Source: an uncultured Eubacteriales bacterium
GTDB lineage: Bacteria > Bacillota > Clostridia > Christensenellales > Aristaeellaceae
Assembly (NCBI GenBank): GCA_902761755.1
Contig: CACWLP010000008.1
Span: forward strand, 1 to 64,000
Length of the DNA: 64,000 bases
Reading direction: 5' to 3'
The position numbers and the translations under genes are program-made. Below are positions 1 through 7,027 of this stretch, in pieces; positions within the stretch are counted from its first letter, which is position 1, and every line of letters begins with the position of its first letter. The notes beneath the pieces are model-generated. The model was not told where the DNA came from, did not search any database, and worked only from the letters and a program-made list of their open reading frames with translations.

Positions 1-74
1 CTGTTGCTCCTCGGCGACGTACACGCCGCCGCCTGCGGATTATTGATGAAGGGGCTGTGGCCCCTTCATACTTC
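1..74 (-). repeat. Stem-loop repeat family 1, copy R1 (cut by window edge)
   Basis: Read on the minus strand, this stretch matches the 5' half of the elements at 19799 and 45678: a GAAGGGGC/GCCCCTTC hairpin, a linker reading TCAATAATCCGCAG, a GGCG...CGCC hairpin and the tail CGAGGAGCA. The first hairpin has a CACA loop where the other copies have CGCA. The element lies 3' of murG and runs off the window, so its 3' half is not visible. Confidence 0.8.
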
Positions 75-100
75 CCCAGGATGCTTTGTCGACAGTCTGT

Positions 101-153
101 GCAAGGGATGAAATCCCTTGCCGCAGGGTGCAGGGGCCGCGGAGGCCCCTGCA
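101..153. repeat. Two-hairpin repeat family 2, copy next to murG stop
   Basis: Two perfect hairpins stand side by side. The first (101-121) has arms GCAAGGGA/TCCCTTGC and loop TGAAA. The second (129-153) has arms TGCAGGGGCC/GGCCCCTGCA and loop GCGGA. The same pair, with identical loops but a different second stem, occurs at 60829-60882. In both places the element ends a few bases from the stop codon of a minus-strand gene. It may act as a 3' end or terminator for murG. Confidence 0.75.
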
Positions 154-157
154 TTCC

Positions 158-1225
158 TTATTTCTTCTCGATCTCGTGGATCAGCCCCAGCACCGCGTCC
201 GTTCCGTCGGCGGGCGGCGCGTTTTTCAGGTTCCGGATCAGGTTTTCCCGGTCCCGCTGCAGATCCATCACCGCGTCGTACAGGGAATCCGCCGTCATAT
301 TTTCCTGCAGCAGCACGTGGCACAGCCCGCGCTTGCGGAAGGATTCGGCGTTGAGGATCTGGTCGCCCCGGCTGGCCCCCTTGGGGTAAGGCACCAGCAG
401 CATGGGCTTTTTCAGGGCCTGGAATTCACAGATGGCGTTGCTCCCCGCCCGGGAAAGGATCAGATCCGCGCAGGCGATGGCGTCCGGCAGTTCGTCGGAA
501 AGGAACTCGAATTGCTTATAGCCCGGCAGGGCGGCCAGGCTCCCGTCCAGATTGCCCTTGCCGGTCAGGTGCAGCACGTCCATTTTTTCCAGCAGCCTGG
601 GCAGCGCTTCCCGCAGGGCCTTGTTGACGCTCTGCGCCCCGGAGGAACCGCCCACCATCATCAGCACCGGCCTTTCCCCCGAAAACCCGGCCAGGGCGAG
701 GCCCTTTTCCCGGCTGCCGGTAAACAGCGCCGGGCGCATGGGCGTGCCGGTGCACACCGCCTTTTTCCCCAGCGCTTCGGCGCACTCCGGGAAGGTGGTG
801 GCCACCCGCCGGGCGAATTTGCTGCAGATCTTATTGGCCAATCCGGGGGTCAGATCGCTTTCGTGGCACACCACCGGCACCCGGTGCAGCCAGGCGCCGA
901 TCACCACCGGCACGGATACGAACCCGCCCTTGGAGAAGCACACGTCGGGCTTCAGCCGGCCCATGAGCCTCCCGGCCTGGAACGCCCCCGCGATCACCCG
1001 GAAAGGATCGGTAAAGTTTTTCCAGTCGAAATAACGGCGCAGCTTGCCGCTTTTCACCGCGTGGTAGGCGACGCCCTCCAGCTTTTCGATCATGCCCCGC
1101 TCGATGCCGTTTTCCGTGCCGATGTAATGCACTTCGTAGCCTTCCCGGAGCAGATGCGGCAGCAGCGCCAGATGGGGCGTCACATGCCCCGCGGTGCCCC
1201 CGCCGGTGAGTACGATCCGTTTCAT
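158..1225 (-). CDS. murG: UDP-N-acetylglucosamine--N-acetylmuramyl-(pentapeptide) pyrophosphoryl-undecaprenol N-acetylglucosamine transferase
   Basis: MurG adds GlcNAc to lipid I to make lipid II on the inner face of the membrane, the last cytoplasmic step of peptidoglycan synthesis. The 355-residue product has the usual family length. It opens with the glycine-rich loop LTGGGTAGHVTPHLAL and continues with the acceptor-domain stretch SKGGFVSVP and CHESDLTPGLANK. The C-terminal UDP-sugar domain has GGSSGAQSVN and SRAGSNAICEF, and all of these are hallmark GT28 motifs. The gene stands alone here, not in a dcw cluster. It is followed by two repeat elements and preceded by a U32 peptidase gene on the same strand. 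I am very sure of the assignment. Confidence 0.97.
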   Translation of the reverse strand: MKRIVLTGGGTAGHVTPHLALLPHLLREGYEVHYIGTENGIERGMIEKLEGVAYHAVKSGKLRRYFDWKNFTDPFRVIAGAFQAGRLMGRLKPDVCFSKGGFVSVPVVIGAWLHRVPVVCHESDLTPGLANKICSKFARRVATTFPECAEALGKKAVCTGTPMRPALFTGSREKGLALAGFSGERPVLMMVGGSSGAQSVNKALREALPRLLEKMDVLHLTGKGNLDGSLAALPGYKQFEFLSDELPDAIACADLILSRAGSNAICEFQALKKPMLLVPYPKGASRGDQILNAESFRKRGLCHVLLQENMTADSLYDAVMDLQRDRENLIRNLKNAPPADGTDAVLGLIHEIEKK

Positions 1226-1280
1226 TCCCGTCCCTCCGTTTGCGGATTCTTTCTTTTATATTATAAACAATCTGCCGCCG

Positions 1281-2507
1281 TTATTCAAGGCGGTGATTCC
1301 GGTTGGGCCCCCGGAGGAAATCCCCCGTCGCGGCGGGATGGGCGAGGGGCACAAGCACCCTCTGCCCCGCCACCGATACGGTGTCTTTCCTTTCGCCGGT
1401 GTCCGGCAGGGTGATTTCTTCCACCCGGAAGGGAAACGCCCCTGCGGGGCACAGCAGCTCCAGGGTGTCCCCCACGTAGAAGCGGTTCTTGATCCTGACG
1501 GCGGCGACGCCGTTTTCCCAGCTTTCCACCTGGCCCACGTATTCCATCTCCTGGGTGAACCCCTCCGCCCCGGCGGCGGGCGACGGCGGGCCGAAATAAA
1601 ACCCGGTGTTGAAGGGCCGGTGGCTGCACTTGCGCACCTCTTTTTCCAGTTCCGGCAGCAGCGAGCGGTATTTCTCCTCGCTCTCCGCCAGCGCGTCCAG
1701 CGCCCGGCGGTAGGCCCCCACCACCGTGGCCACGTAATACTCGGTTTTCATGCGGCCCTCGATTTTCAGGCTCCCCACCCCCGCCCGGATCATCTCCGGC
1801 AGGTGGGAAAGCATGTTCAGATCGTAGGCCGACAGCAGATACGTGCCCCGGGCGTCCTCTTCGATAGGCCAGTATTCCCCCGGCCGTTTCTTTTCCACCA
1901 GGGCATATTCCCAGCGGCAGGGCTGGGCGCATTGCCCCCGGTTCCCGCCCCGGCCCGTCAGGTGATCGGAGAGCATGCAGCGCCCGGAATAGCTCATGCA
2001 CATGGCCCCGTGAACGAAGGCTTCCAATGTCAGTTCCTCCGGCAGCGCTTCCCGCATCCGGGCGATCCTGTCCAGGGAAAGCTCCCGGGCCAATACCACC
2101 CGCTCCGCCCCATGCCCGTAATAGAACCGGGCGGCCTCGGCGTTCAGGGTGTTCGCCTGGGTGCTGATGTGCACTTTCAGCCCCGGCGCCTCCCGGCGCA
2201 GCGCCAGGAACGCCCCCAGATCGCTGACCAGGGCGGCGTCCACGCCCATCTCCCATGCCCGGCGCGCCGCGGCCAAAAAGCCGGGCAGCTCGTCCTCGTA
2301 GGGCAGGATGTTCAGCGTCAGGTAAAATTTCTTTCCCTGTCCGTGGACCAGGCGCATTTCCCGGTCCAATTCCTCCCAGGAAAAATTCCCGGCGTAAGCC
2401 CGCAATCCGTATTCCTTCAGCGCCCCGTACACCGCGTCCGCGCCGAAGCGCAATGCGGCGCGCAGCTGGGCGCTTCCCCCGGCGGGGGCCAGCAGTTCCG
2501 GCAGCAT
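1281..2507 (-). CDS. U32 family peptidase / 23S rRNA hydroxylase-like protein
   Basis: The 408-residue product begins LPELLAPAGGSAQLRAAL, the typical start of U32 proteins. It contains the family signature EAFVHGAMCMSYSGRCMLS and the cysteine cluster GGNRGQCAQPCRWEY, which in relatives such as RlhA and TrhP is thought to hold an iron-sulfur cluster. A C-terminal beta-rich domain follows from about residue 320. Known members act either as collagenase-like peptidases or in prephenate-dependent RNA hydroxylation, and the sequence alone does not decide between these. The ATG at 2507 was chosen because the family start fits there; the open frame continues upstream without homology. A consensus promoter lies just upstream at 2544-2573. 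Confidence 0.9.
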   Translation of the reverse strand: MLPELLAPAGGSAQLRAALRFGADAVYGALKEYGLRAYAGNFSWEELDREMRLVHGQGKKFYLTLNILPYEDELPGFLAAARRAWEMGVDAALVSDLGAFLALRREAPGLKVHISTQANTLNAEAARFYYGHGAERVVLARELSLDRIARMREALPEELTLEAFVHGAMCMSYSGRCMLSDHLTGRGGNRGQCAQPCRWEYALVEKKRPGEYWPIEEDARGTYLLSAYDLNMLSHLPEMIRAGVGSLKIEGRMKTEYYVATVVGAYRRALDALAESEEKYRSLLPELEKEVRKCSHRPFNTGFYFGPPSPAAGAEGFTQEMEYVGQVESWENGVAAVRIKNRFYVGDTLELLCPAGAFPFRVEEITLPDTGERKDTVSVAGQRVLVPLAHPAATGDFLRGPNRNHRLE

Positions 2508-2543
2508 GCGTCCTCTCCCATTCCGTTGATTTCGTCCGGCTCG

Positions 2544-2573
2544 ATTATATATCCGGTAAAACATACGTGTCAA
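2544..2573 (-). promoter_or_regulatory. Sigma-A type promoter for the U32 peptidase gene
   Basis: On the minus strand TTGACA (2568-2573) is followed after 18 bases by TATAAT (2544-2549). It lies about 40 bases upstream of the U32 start codon, in the gap shared with the divergent spoIIR gene. Confidence 0.75.
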
Positions 2574-2637
2574 GGCGCGCTGAACGTATAAAGCCGGCGC
2601 TTTCCGCGCATGCTGATTCCCGAAGGAGGAAAGAAAT

Positions 2638-3078
2638 ATGCGCGTATTGTTCTGCCTGATCGCTTCCGTCCTGCTGTCGCTGTCTCCCGGGGAGCGCTGG
2701 CACGTCCGGGTGGTGGCGCGAAATAATTCCCCCGCCGCCCAAACGGAAAAAATCCGGGTGCGGGACGCGGTGCTCCGCGCCTGCCCGGAAAAATTGCAGG
2801 CCCTGCCCGCCGCCCTGCCCCGGATCCTGGCTGCCGCCGGGGATATCGCCCCGGACGCCGCCCTGACGGTGCGCCCCTGGGCCCCGGCGGGGCATCCCGC
2901 CCGGCCCACGCTGTACGTTTCCCTGGGCGAAGGCGCTGGCCGCAACTGGTGGGGCGTTCTGTACGAAGACGCCGTTTTCCTGGCCGCAGAGGAAGGAGAA
3001 GCGGAAAACGCGGAAACAGCGGAGATCGTGTGGACCTGGCCGGTGGTGGACTGGCTGCTTTCCCTGCTGGGCTTCTGA
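2638..3078 (+). CDS. spoIIR: Stage II sporulation protein R-like (short form)
   Basis: SpoIIR is the forespore-secreted signal that activates SpoIIGA processing of pro-sigma-E in the mother cell. The product starts with a hydrophobic signal or anchor segment (residues 1-15). It carries the family core: WHVRVVARNNSPAAQTEK, a KIRVRDAVL stretch, and GAGRNWWGVLYE, where relatives have a very similar tryptophan-rich motif. At 146 residues it is shorter than the Bacillus protein (about 220) because the region between the core blocks is compact. The ATG follows a good AAGGAGG site. A short ylbJ-like gene follows after 44 bases. The forespore function is inferred from the family. Confidence 0.85.
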   Translation: MRVLFCLIASVLLSLSPGERWHVRVVARNNSPAAQTEKIRVRDAVLRACPEKLQALPAALPRILAAAGDIAPDAALTVRPWAPAGHPARPTLYVSLGEGAGRNWWGVLYEDAVFLAAEEGEAENAETAEIVWTWPVVDWLLSLLGF

Positions 3079-3122
3079 ACCGCCGGCAGGCGGCATAGAA
3101 TCCCCCTGAAGGGGGGATCGGC

Positions 3123-3932
3123 ATGCTGACGGCCGCGGCGTTCGGGGCCCTGGCGGGGGCCATGCTGATTTTCCCGCTGGAGGCGGCGGAGGCGGCCCGC
3201 CGGGGGCTCGGGCTGTGGGCGGCCAGCGTCGCGCCGGTGCTGGGCCCGTTCATGGCCTGCATGCTGATGGTTTCCTCCCGGTTGGGAAGCGGGCTGTGGC
3301 CCCGGGTGCTGATGGGCTGGCTGTGCGGCTCTCCCGGCGGGGCAAAGCTGATGCAGCCCGCGTCCCCCCGGGGCAGGACGGCCCTGCGCTGCGCGGCCCT
3401 CACCGGCACCATGAGCCCCATGTTTTTCCTGGGCGCAATAGGCGGCTGGCTGGGCAGCCCCGCCCAGGGGATGCTGCTGCTCTCGTGCCACGTGCTGGGC
3501 GCCTGGCTGCTGGGCCTGTGCGTTCCCGCCGATATGCACGGCAGCGCCGCCGCCGCGCCGCTGTCCCTGGCCGCCGCCCTGGGGCAGACCGCCGCCGCCC
3601 TGGCCCTCGTCGCGCTGTGCATGATGCTGGGCTGCGTGTCCGCCCGGATGGCGGCCTGCGCCCTGCCGGGCCTGCCGGAAGCGGCCCGGACCGCGCTGCA
3701 GTGCGCCCTGGAAGTAACATCCGGCGTGCGGGCGCTGATTCAGGGGCATCCGCCCCTTCTGCTGCCCGCCGTCTGCGCCGCCTGCTCCTTCGGGGGGCTT
3801 TCCCTGCTTTTGCAGAACGCCGCCTGCTGGCGCGAAAGCGGCATGGGGGCGGGCACGCTGCTTTTGCTCCGCGCCGCCCACGCCCTGATCGCCTTTTCCC
3901 TGTGCCTGCTGTTGACACGGATGCTATACTGA
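3123..3932 (+). CDS. YlbJ-like sporulation integral membrane protein (short)
   Basis: This hydrophobic 269-residue protein has about seven predicted membrane segments. It contains SPGGAKLMQPASPRGR, which corresponds to the GGAKL motif of YlbJ / nucleoside-recognition (Gate) domain proteins, and LTGTMSPMFFLGAIG, another typical block. YlbJ proteins are needed for spore cortex formation in Bacillus but are usually about 400 residues, so this copy lacks roughly a third. Its position directly behind spoIIR supports a sporulation role. The start codon is preceded by AAGGGGGG. Alternatives are a generic Gate-domain transporter. The family call is fairly safe, the function is inferred. Confidence 0.7.
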   Translation: MLTAAAFGALAGAMLIFPLEAAEAARRGLGLWAASVAPVLGPFMACMLMVSSRLGSGLWPRVLMGWLCGSPGGAKLMQPASPRGRTALRCAALTGTMSPMFFLGAIGGWLGSPAQGMLLLSCHVLGAWLLGLCVPADMHGSAAAAPLSLAAALGQTAAALALVALCMMLGCVSARMAACALPGLPEAARTALQCALEVTSGVRALIQGHPPLLLPAVCAACSFGGLSLLLQNAACWRESGMGAGTLLLLRAAHALIAFSLCLLLTRMLY

Positions 3933-3950
3933 AAAAAAGGCGGTGAAGGC

Positions 3951-4391
3951 ATGCGGATCACGGTGGAAAAGAAAAAGCGCCTCCTGACGCTGACAGACGG
4001 CGGCAGGACGCTGCTTTCCTGTGCCGTGGCCCTGGGCACCGCCCCGGAGGGCCCCAAGGAAGCAGCCGGAGACGGCAAAACCCCGGAGGGCGAATACTAC
4101 GTGTGCCTGAAAAAGATGGGCAAATACGGCCCCTCCCTGGGGGTCAGCTATCCCAACGAAACGGACGCCCGGCGCGCCGGGGCGGAGGAGACGCTCCTCG
4201 CCTGCATCCGGGAGCGGGCGGAGCGCAAAGAAAGACCGCCCTGGGGTACGGCCCTGGGCGGGGAAATATATATCCACGGCGGCGGCGCGGACCGGGACTG
4301 GACCGCGGGCTGCATTGCCCTGAGCGACGAAAACGCGAAGACGCTGTACGATCTCATTTCCATCGGAACGGAGATTCGGATCGTTCCGTAA
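3951..4391 (+). CDS. YkuD-type L,D-transpeptidase
   Basis: The 146-residue product is an almost bare YkuD catalytic domain. YkuD enzymes make 3-3 cross-links or attach proteins to peptidoglycan through a cysteine thioester. The catalytic signature IYIHGGGADRDWTAGCIAL sits near residues 105-125, with the His and the nucleophile Cys in place. There is no signal peptide or membrane segment in the frame, which is unusual for an enzyme acting outside the membrane; some short YkuD proteins share this. It follows the ylbJ-like gene by 18 bases and probably shares its transcript. A role in spore or vegetative cell wall remodelling is possible. Confidence 0.88.
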   Translation: MRITVEKKKRLLTLTDGGRTLLSCAVALGTAPEGPKEAAGDGKTPEGEYYVCLKKMGKYGPSLGVSYPNETDARRAGAEETLLACIRERAERKERPPWGTALGGEIYIHGGGADRDWTAGCIALSDENAKTLYDLISIGTEIRIVP

Positions 4392-4410
4392 AAAATGGAG
4401 TGTAAAGAAT

Positions 4411-4454
4411 GTGGGGGGAACCGCTCTTTGGAGGCCAAAGAGCGGTTCCCCCCA
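4411..4454. repeat. Dispersed palindrome family 3 (ACCGCTCTTT type)
   Basis: A near-perfect 19-base-pair palindrome with arms GGGGGGAACCGCTCTTTGG and its complement lies 20 bases after the YkuD stop. The flank CCCTTCCGAGAAAACCGC links it to three other copies at 15575, 35247 and 35856. As RNA it would form a strong terminator-like hairpin, but no T-tract follows. Confidence 0.75.
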
Positions 4455-4546
4455 CGCCCCCTTCCGAGAAAACCGCTTTTTGGGATATTTGATCGAAGGG
4501 GCTGTGCAGCAGCCCAGCAGACTGTCGACAAAGTACCCTTGGGATG

Positions 4547-4756
4547 CATCGAAGGGCCGCAGCCCTTCGATTTTTCATCCGCAGCGGCGGCATGTACGCC
4601 GCGAGGAGCATTTTTGCGAAGCAGAGCATGCCCTGCGGGAGCAAAAATGCTTTCCTTGCGCCTTTTCCGCCCGGGAGTCCCGCAGGGACAAGAGGAAAAG
4701 GCGTTTTTTGTCGATCAAATGGAGGATCCATTTGATCGATGAGGCTGTGCAGCAGT
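4547..4756 (+). repeat. Stem-loop repeat family 1, copy R2 (variant B)
   Basis: This is the main content of the 375-base gap between the YkuD gene and the VanW gene. Hairpin 1 is ATCGAAGGGC-CGCA-GCCCTTCGAT (4548-4571). Hairpin 2 is GCGGCG-GCATGTA-CGCCGC, followed by the conserved CGAGGAGCA. A GCATTTTTGC/GCAAAAATGC stem (4608-4650) encloses a small hairpin, then a CGCCTTTTCC/GGAAAAGGCG stem follows, then the palindrome CGATCAAATGGA-GGA-TCCATTTGATCG (4712-4738). The last palindrome is shared with R5 at 53319. No coding potential is visible. Confidence 0.8.
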
Positions 4757-4766
4757 CCCCTTGTTT

Positions 4767-5789
4767 TTATTCCGTCCGGTAAATGGCGATGGTCAGCGCC
4801 CCGTCCTGGGAATATCCGTCGATACGGATGGGAAAATCGTAATCGTTGCGGAAGCGGAAATTCAGCGTGGAATTGCCCACCGCGGCGTCCACGCCGATGG
4901 GCAGGTAAGACGCGCCGTTATCCCCGTGGGCCCGGCGCTGCAGCACCGTCAGCCCCGGCAGCTGCAGCACCACGTTGTACAGCGTGGAGCTCACCTGGCA
5001 GGTGCCCCCGCCGTAGCCCTGCTGCAGTTCGCCCTCCACCAGGACCCCCGCGGGCATGTAGCCTTCCGACGCCCGGTAGGGGCCGATATCGGCGTTGAAA
5101 TCCAGCCGGCCTCCCGGGGGCAGGGGCACCTGGCCCAGCTTCCGGCAGGCCACGGCGATGTTGGTCATGCGGTTCAGGTTGCTCTCATCGGTGGTGATTT
5201 TGTAGAAGGAGGTATAGGCCGCGATGGGCCGCGCGGCGTCCGCGTCCTCCGGGCTCTCGTACACCGGCAGGATCTCGTCCAGCAGCCGGGCGTCGATGTA
5301 GCCGTATTCCCGATGGTAGATCAGCTTCCCGTATCCGTCCACGAACCCGATCAGGCTCAGGCGCGCCCCCGCGTGCAGGGTGATGAACGTATCCCCGCCG
5401 CCGGGCGCGCTGGTCACCGGCGCGTCCTGGGCCGCCACGGTGGAAATAAAATGATTAAAGTCCACGCCGTAGGGCGGGGTGGTGAAGCTGTCCACCGTTT
5501 TGGGATAGTCCAGGCACACGCGCTTCACATAGCCCGTCAGGTTATCCGATTTATAGGTCACCAGGGCGAAGGTGGGGTACAGGGCGTGCACCGTCACATA
5601 CCGGTCTTTGGCGATGGTGCCGATCTGGTTGACGCCCGTCGTGCCTTCCCAGGAGGAAAACACCCGGGCGCTCACGCATACATGGGCCGTATACAGCCTC
5701 GGCAGGGAGGCCCATTCCGGCTCCGTTCCCAGGGCGGATGCCGGCAGCGCCAGCGCCAGCGCCAGGAGAAGGATCAGCGCGCGCTTCAT
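4767..5789 (-). CDS. VanW-like secreted protein, paralogue 1
   Basis: The 340-residue product has a signal peptide (MKRALILLLALALALPASALG). After that come SH3-like beta segments to about residue 190, then a VanW domain with GGRLDFNADIGPYRASEGY, GYGGGTCQVSSTLYN and AHGDNGASYLPIGVDAAV. VanW domains were first noted in vancomycin-resistance clusters, and their biochemical role is not settled; they are common in spore-forming Firmicutes and are linked to the cell surface. The gene sits 3 bases behind a close paralogue (5793-6800), so the two are probably co-transcribed and arose by duplication. No resistance genes are near, so a housekeeping envelope role is more likely. Confidence 0.88.
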   Translation of the reverse strand: MKRALILLLALALALPASALGTEPEWASLPRLYTAHVCVSARVFSSWEGTTGVNQIGTIAKDRYVTVHALYPTFALVTYKSDNLTGYVKRVCLDYPKTVDSFTTPPYGVDFNHFISTVAAQDAPVTSAPGGGDTFITLHAGARLSLIGFVDGYGKLIYHREYGYIDARLLDEILPVYESPEDADAARPIAAYTSFYKITTDESNLNRMTNIAVACRKLGQVPLPPGGRLDFNADIGPYRASEGYMPAGVLVEGELQQGYGGGTCQVSSTLYNVVLQLPGLTVLQRRAHGDNGASYLPIGVDAAVGNSTLNFRFRNDYDFPIRIDGYSQDGALTIAIYRTE

Positions 5790-5792
5790 GGA

Positions 5793-6800
5793 TCAGATCT
5801 CCTTGTAAACGGCGATGAACAGCACCAGATCGTGGGTGGAAGCGTCGATGCGGATGGGGAAATCATAATCGTTGCGGAAAATGAAGTTCTGGGTGGGGGT
5901 GCCGGAGGCGGCGTCCATGCCGTGGGGCAGGTAAGAGGCGGCGTTGTCCCCGTGGGGGTTGCGGTGCAGCACCGTGATGCCCGGCAGCTGCATGAGGGTA
6001 TCCCACAGCGTGGAGGACACCTGGCAGCTGCCGCCGCCGTAGCCCTGCTTGGTCTCCCCGTCCACCAGCACCGGCGCCAGCTTGTATCCGTTGGCCGCGC
6101 TGAAGGGCGACACTTCGTTGTTGAAATTCATTACCTCCCCGGGCTGGAGCACGTGGCTGATGAAATTGCAGCACACGCCCAGGTTCACGATGCGGTCCGG
6201 GTTGTCGTTATAGAAAGAGGAAAACACGGAAATGGGCGTCTGGGCGTCGGCGGTTTCCTCGCTGCCGGCCACGGGATAGACTTCCTTCAGGTCCCGGGTG
6301 TCGATGTAGCCGTACACCCGCTTGTGGATCACCACGGCCCAGCCGTCCTCAAACCCCGCGATGGCGATGCGCGCGCCCTCCGTGAGGGTGGAAAGCGTAT
6401 CGCTGGCGGCGTCCTTTTCCTTTTTCACTTCCACCGTCCGGTCCACGACGGTATAGTAAGGCATGGGCCAGATGGGATAATCCGGGGTCACGCCGGGGTT
6501 AGCGTTGCCGATCACGTCGATGCGCTGCCGGAGGATATAGCCCACGTCGCCGTTATCCATTTTGATTTCCACCCAGCCGGGGGTCACCATGGTGATGTTG
6601 ATTTTTCTGCCGGCCCCGTAATAAAGGGGGTACTGGGGGCCTTCCTTGTCCATTTGCTTGTAGATATGCGTATCCGCGCTGGTCCAGCGCTGGCGGCTCA
6701 CCTCGCCGTAATATATCACAGGCTTGCCCCCCGCGGCGGCCGTGGGCACCCATGCCAGGCACAGAATGAGCGCAAGCAGCATAATGCGCGTGATCTTCAC
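5793..6800 (-). CDS. VanW-like secreted protein, paralogue 2
   Basis: This is a second VanW protein, 335 residues from the chosen GTG at 6800. That start is preferred over the ATG at 6815 because a GGAGG site lies 8 bases upstream of it and it puts the signal peptide (KITRIMLLALILCLAWVPTAAAGG) right at the N-terminus. SH3-like repeats with VKKEKDAASDTLSTLTEGA cover the middle. The VanW domain has GEVMNFNNEVSPFSAANGY, GYGGGSCQVSSTLWD and PHGDNAASYLPHGMDAA. It is transcribed divergently from dnaE and followed at 3 bases by paralogue 1. Its function is unknown beyond the family. Confidence 0.86.
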   Translation of the reverse strand: MKITRIMLLALILCLAWVPTAAAGGKPVIYYGEVSRQRWTSADTHIYKQMDKEGPQYPLYYGAGRKINITMVTPGWVEIKMDNGDVGYILRQRIDVIGNANPGVTPDYPIWPMPYYTVVDRTVEVKKEKDAASDTLSTLTEGARIAIAGFEDGWAVVIHKRVYGYIDTRDLKEVYPVAGSEETADAQTPISVFSSFYNDNPDRIVNLGVCCNFISHVLQPGEVMNFNNEVSPFSAANGYKLAPVLVDGETKQGYGGGSCQVSSTLWDTLMQLPGITVLHRNPHGDNAASYLPHGMDAASGTPTQNFIFRNDYDFPIRIDASTHDLVLFIAVYKEI

Positions 6801-6960
6801 GGTTTCATCCTCCATTTTCTTCCTCTGTCAGCGCCCCAGAAATCCGCCCATGGGCCCATTCTAAGGCTATTTTGCATTATATCACTTTTTTTCGCGAAGC
6901 GCCATCCCCCAAAGGAAAAATTTACACCGAAAAGTCGCTGTTCCCGCTGTGTTCTCTTTC

Positions 6961-6989
6961 TTTACATCCCCGGGGGTTTTTGGTATACT
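6961..6989 (+). promoter_or_regulatory. Sigma-A type promoter for dnaE
   Basis: TTTACA (6961-6966) and TATACT (6984-6989) are separated by 17 bases. The dnaE start lies 38 bases downstream, behind an AAAGGAGG site. The remaining DNA between the divergent VanW gene and this promoter shows a TATAAT-like hexamer on the minus strand at 6876-6881, without a good -35 box. Confidence 0.75.
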
Positions 6990-7027
6990 GGTATTTGGAA
7001 AATTAGGCCGAAAAGGAGGAAACCGCC

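Noticed and set aside
86-1414. Long open frame on the plus strand
   Set aside because: It lies opposite murG and the U32 gene, shows low-complexity Gly/His/Gln-rich translation and no family motif; it is a GC-driven shadow.
2580-2637. Sigma-F promoter for spoIIR
   Set aside because: A GTATA -35-like sequence is present near 2585, but no acceptable -10 (GGNNANAAT) stands at the right distance.
2508-3881. N-terminal extension of the U32 peptidase through spoIIR and ylbJ antisense
   Set aside because: The extension has no homology, and the family start is at 2507 with a promoter in between.
3918-3932. Promoter before the YkuD gene (TTGACA near 3913, TATACT near 3924)
   Set aside because: The spacer is only about 7 bases and the sequence is inside the coding end of the ylbJ-like gene.
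4767-6800. Vancomycin resistance cluster suggested by two VanW proteins
   Set aside because: No vanHAX or vanRS genes are near, and VanW domains are common outside resistance clusters.
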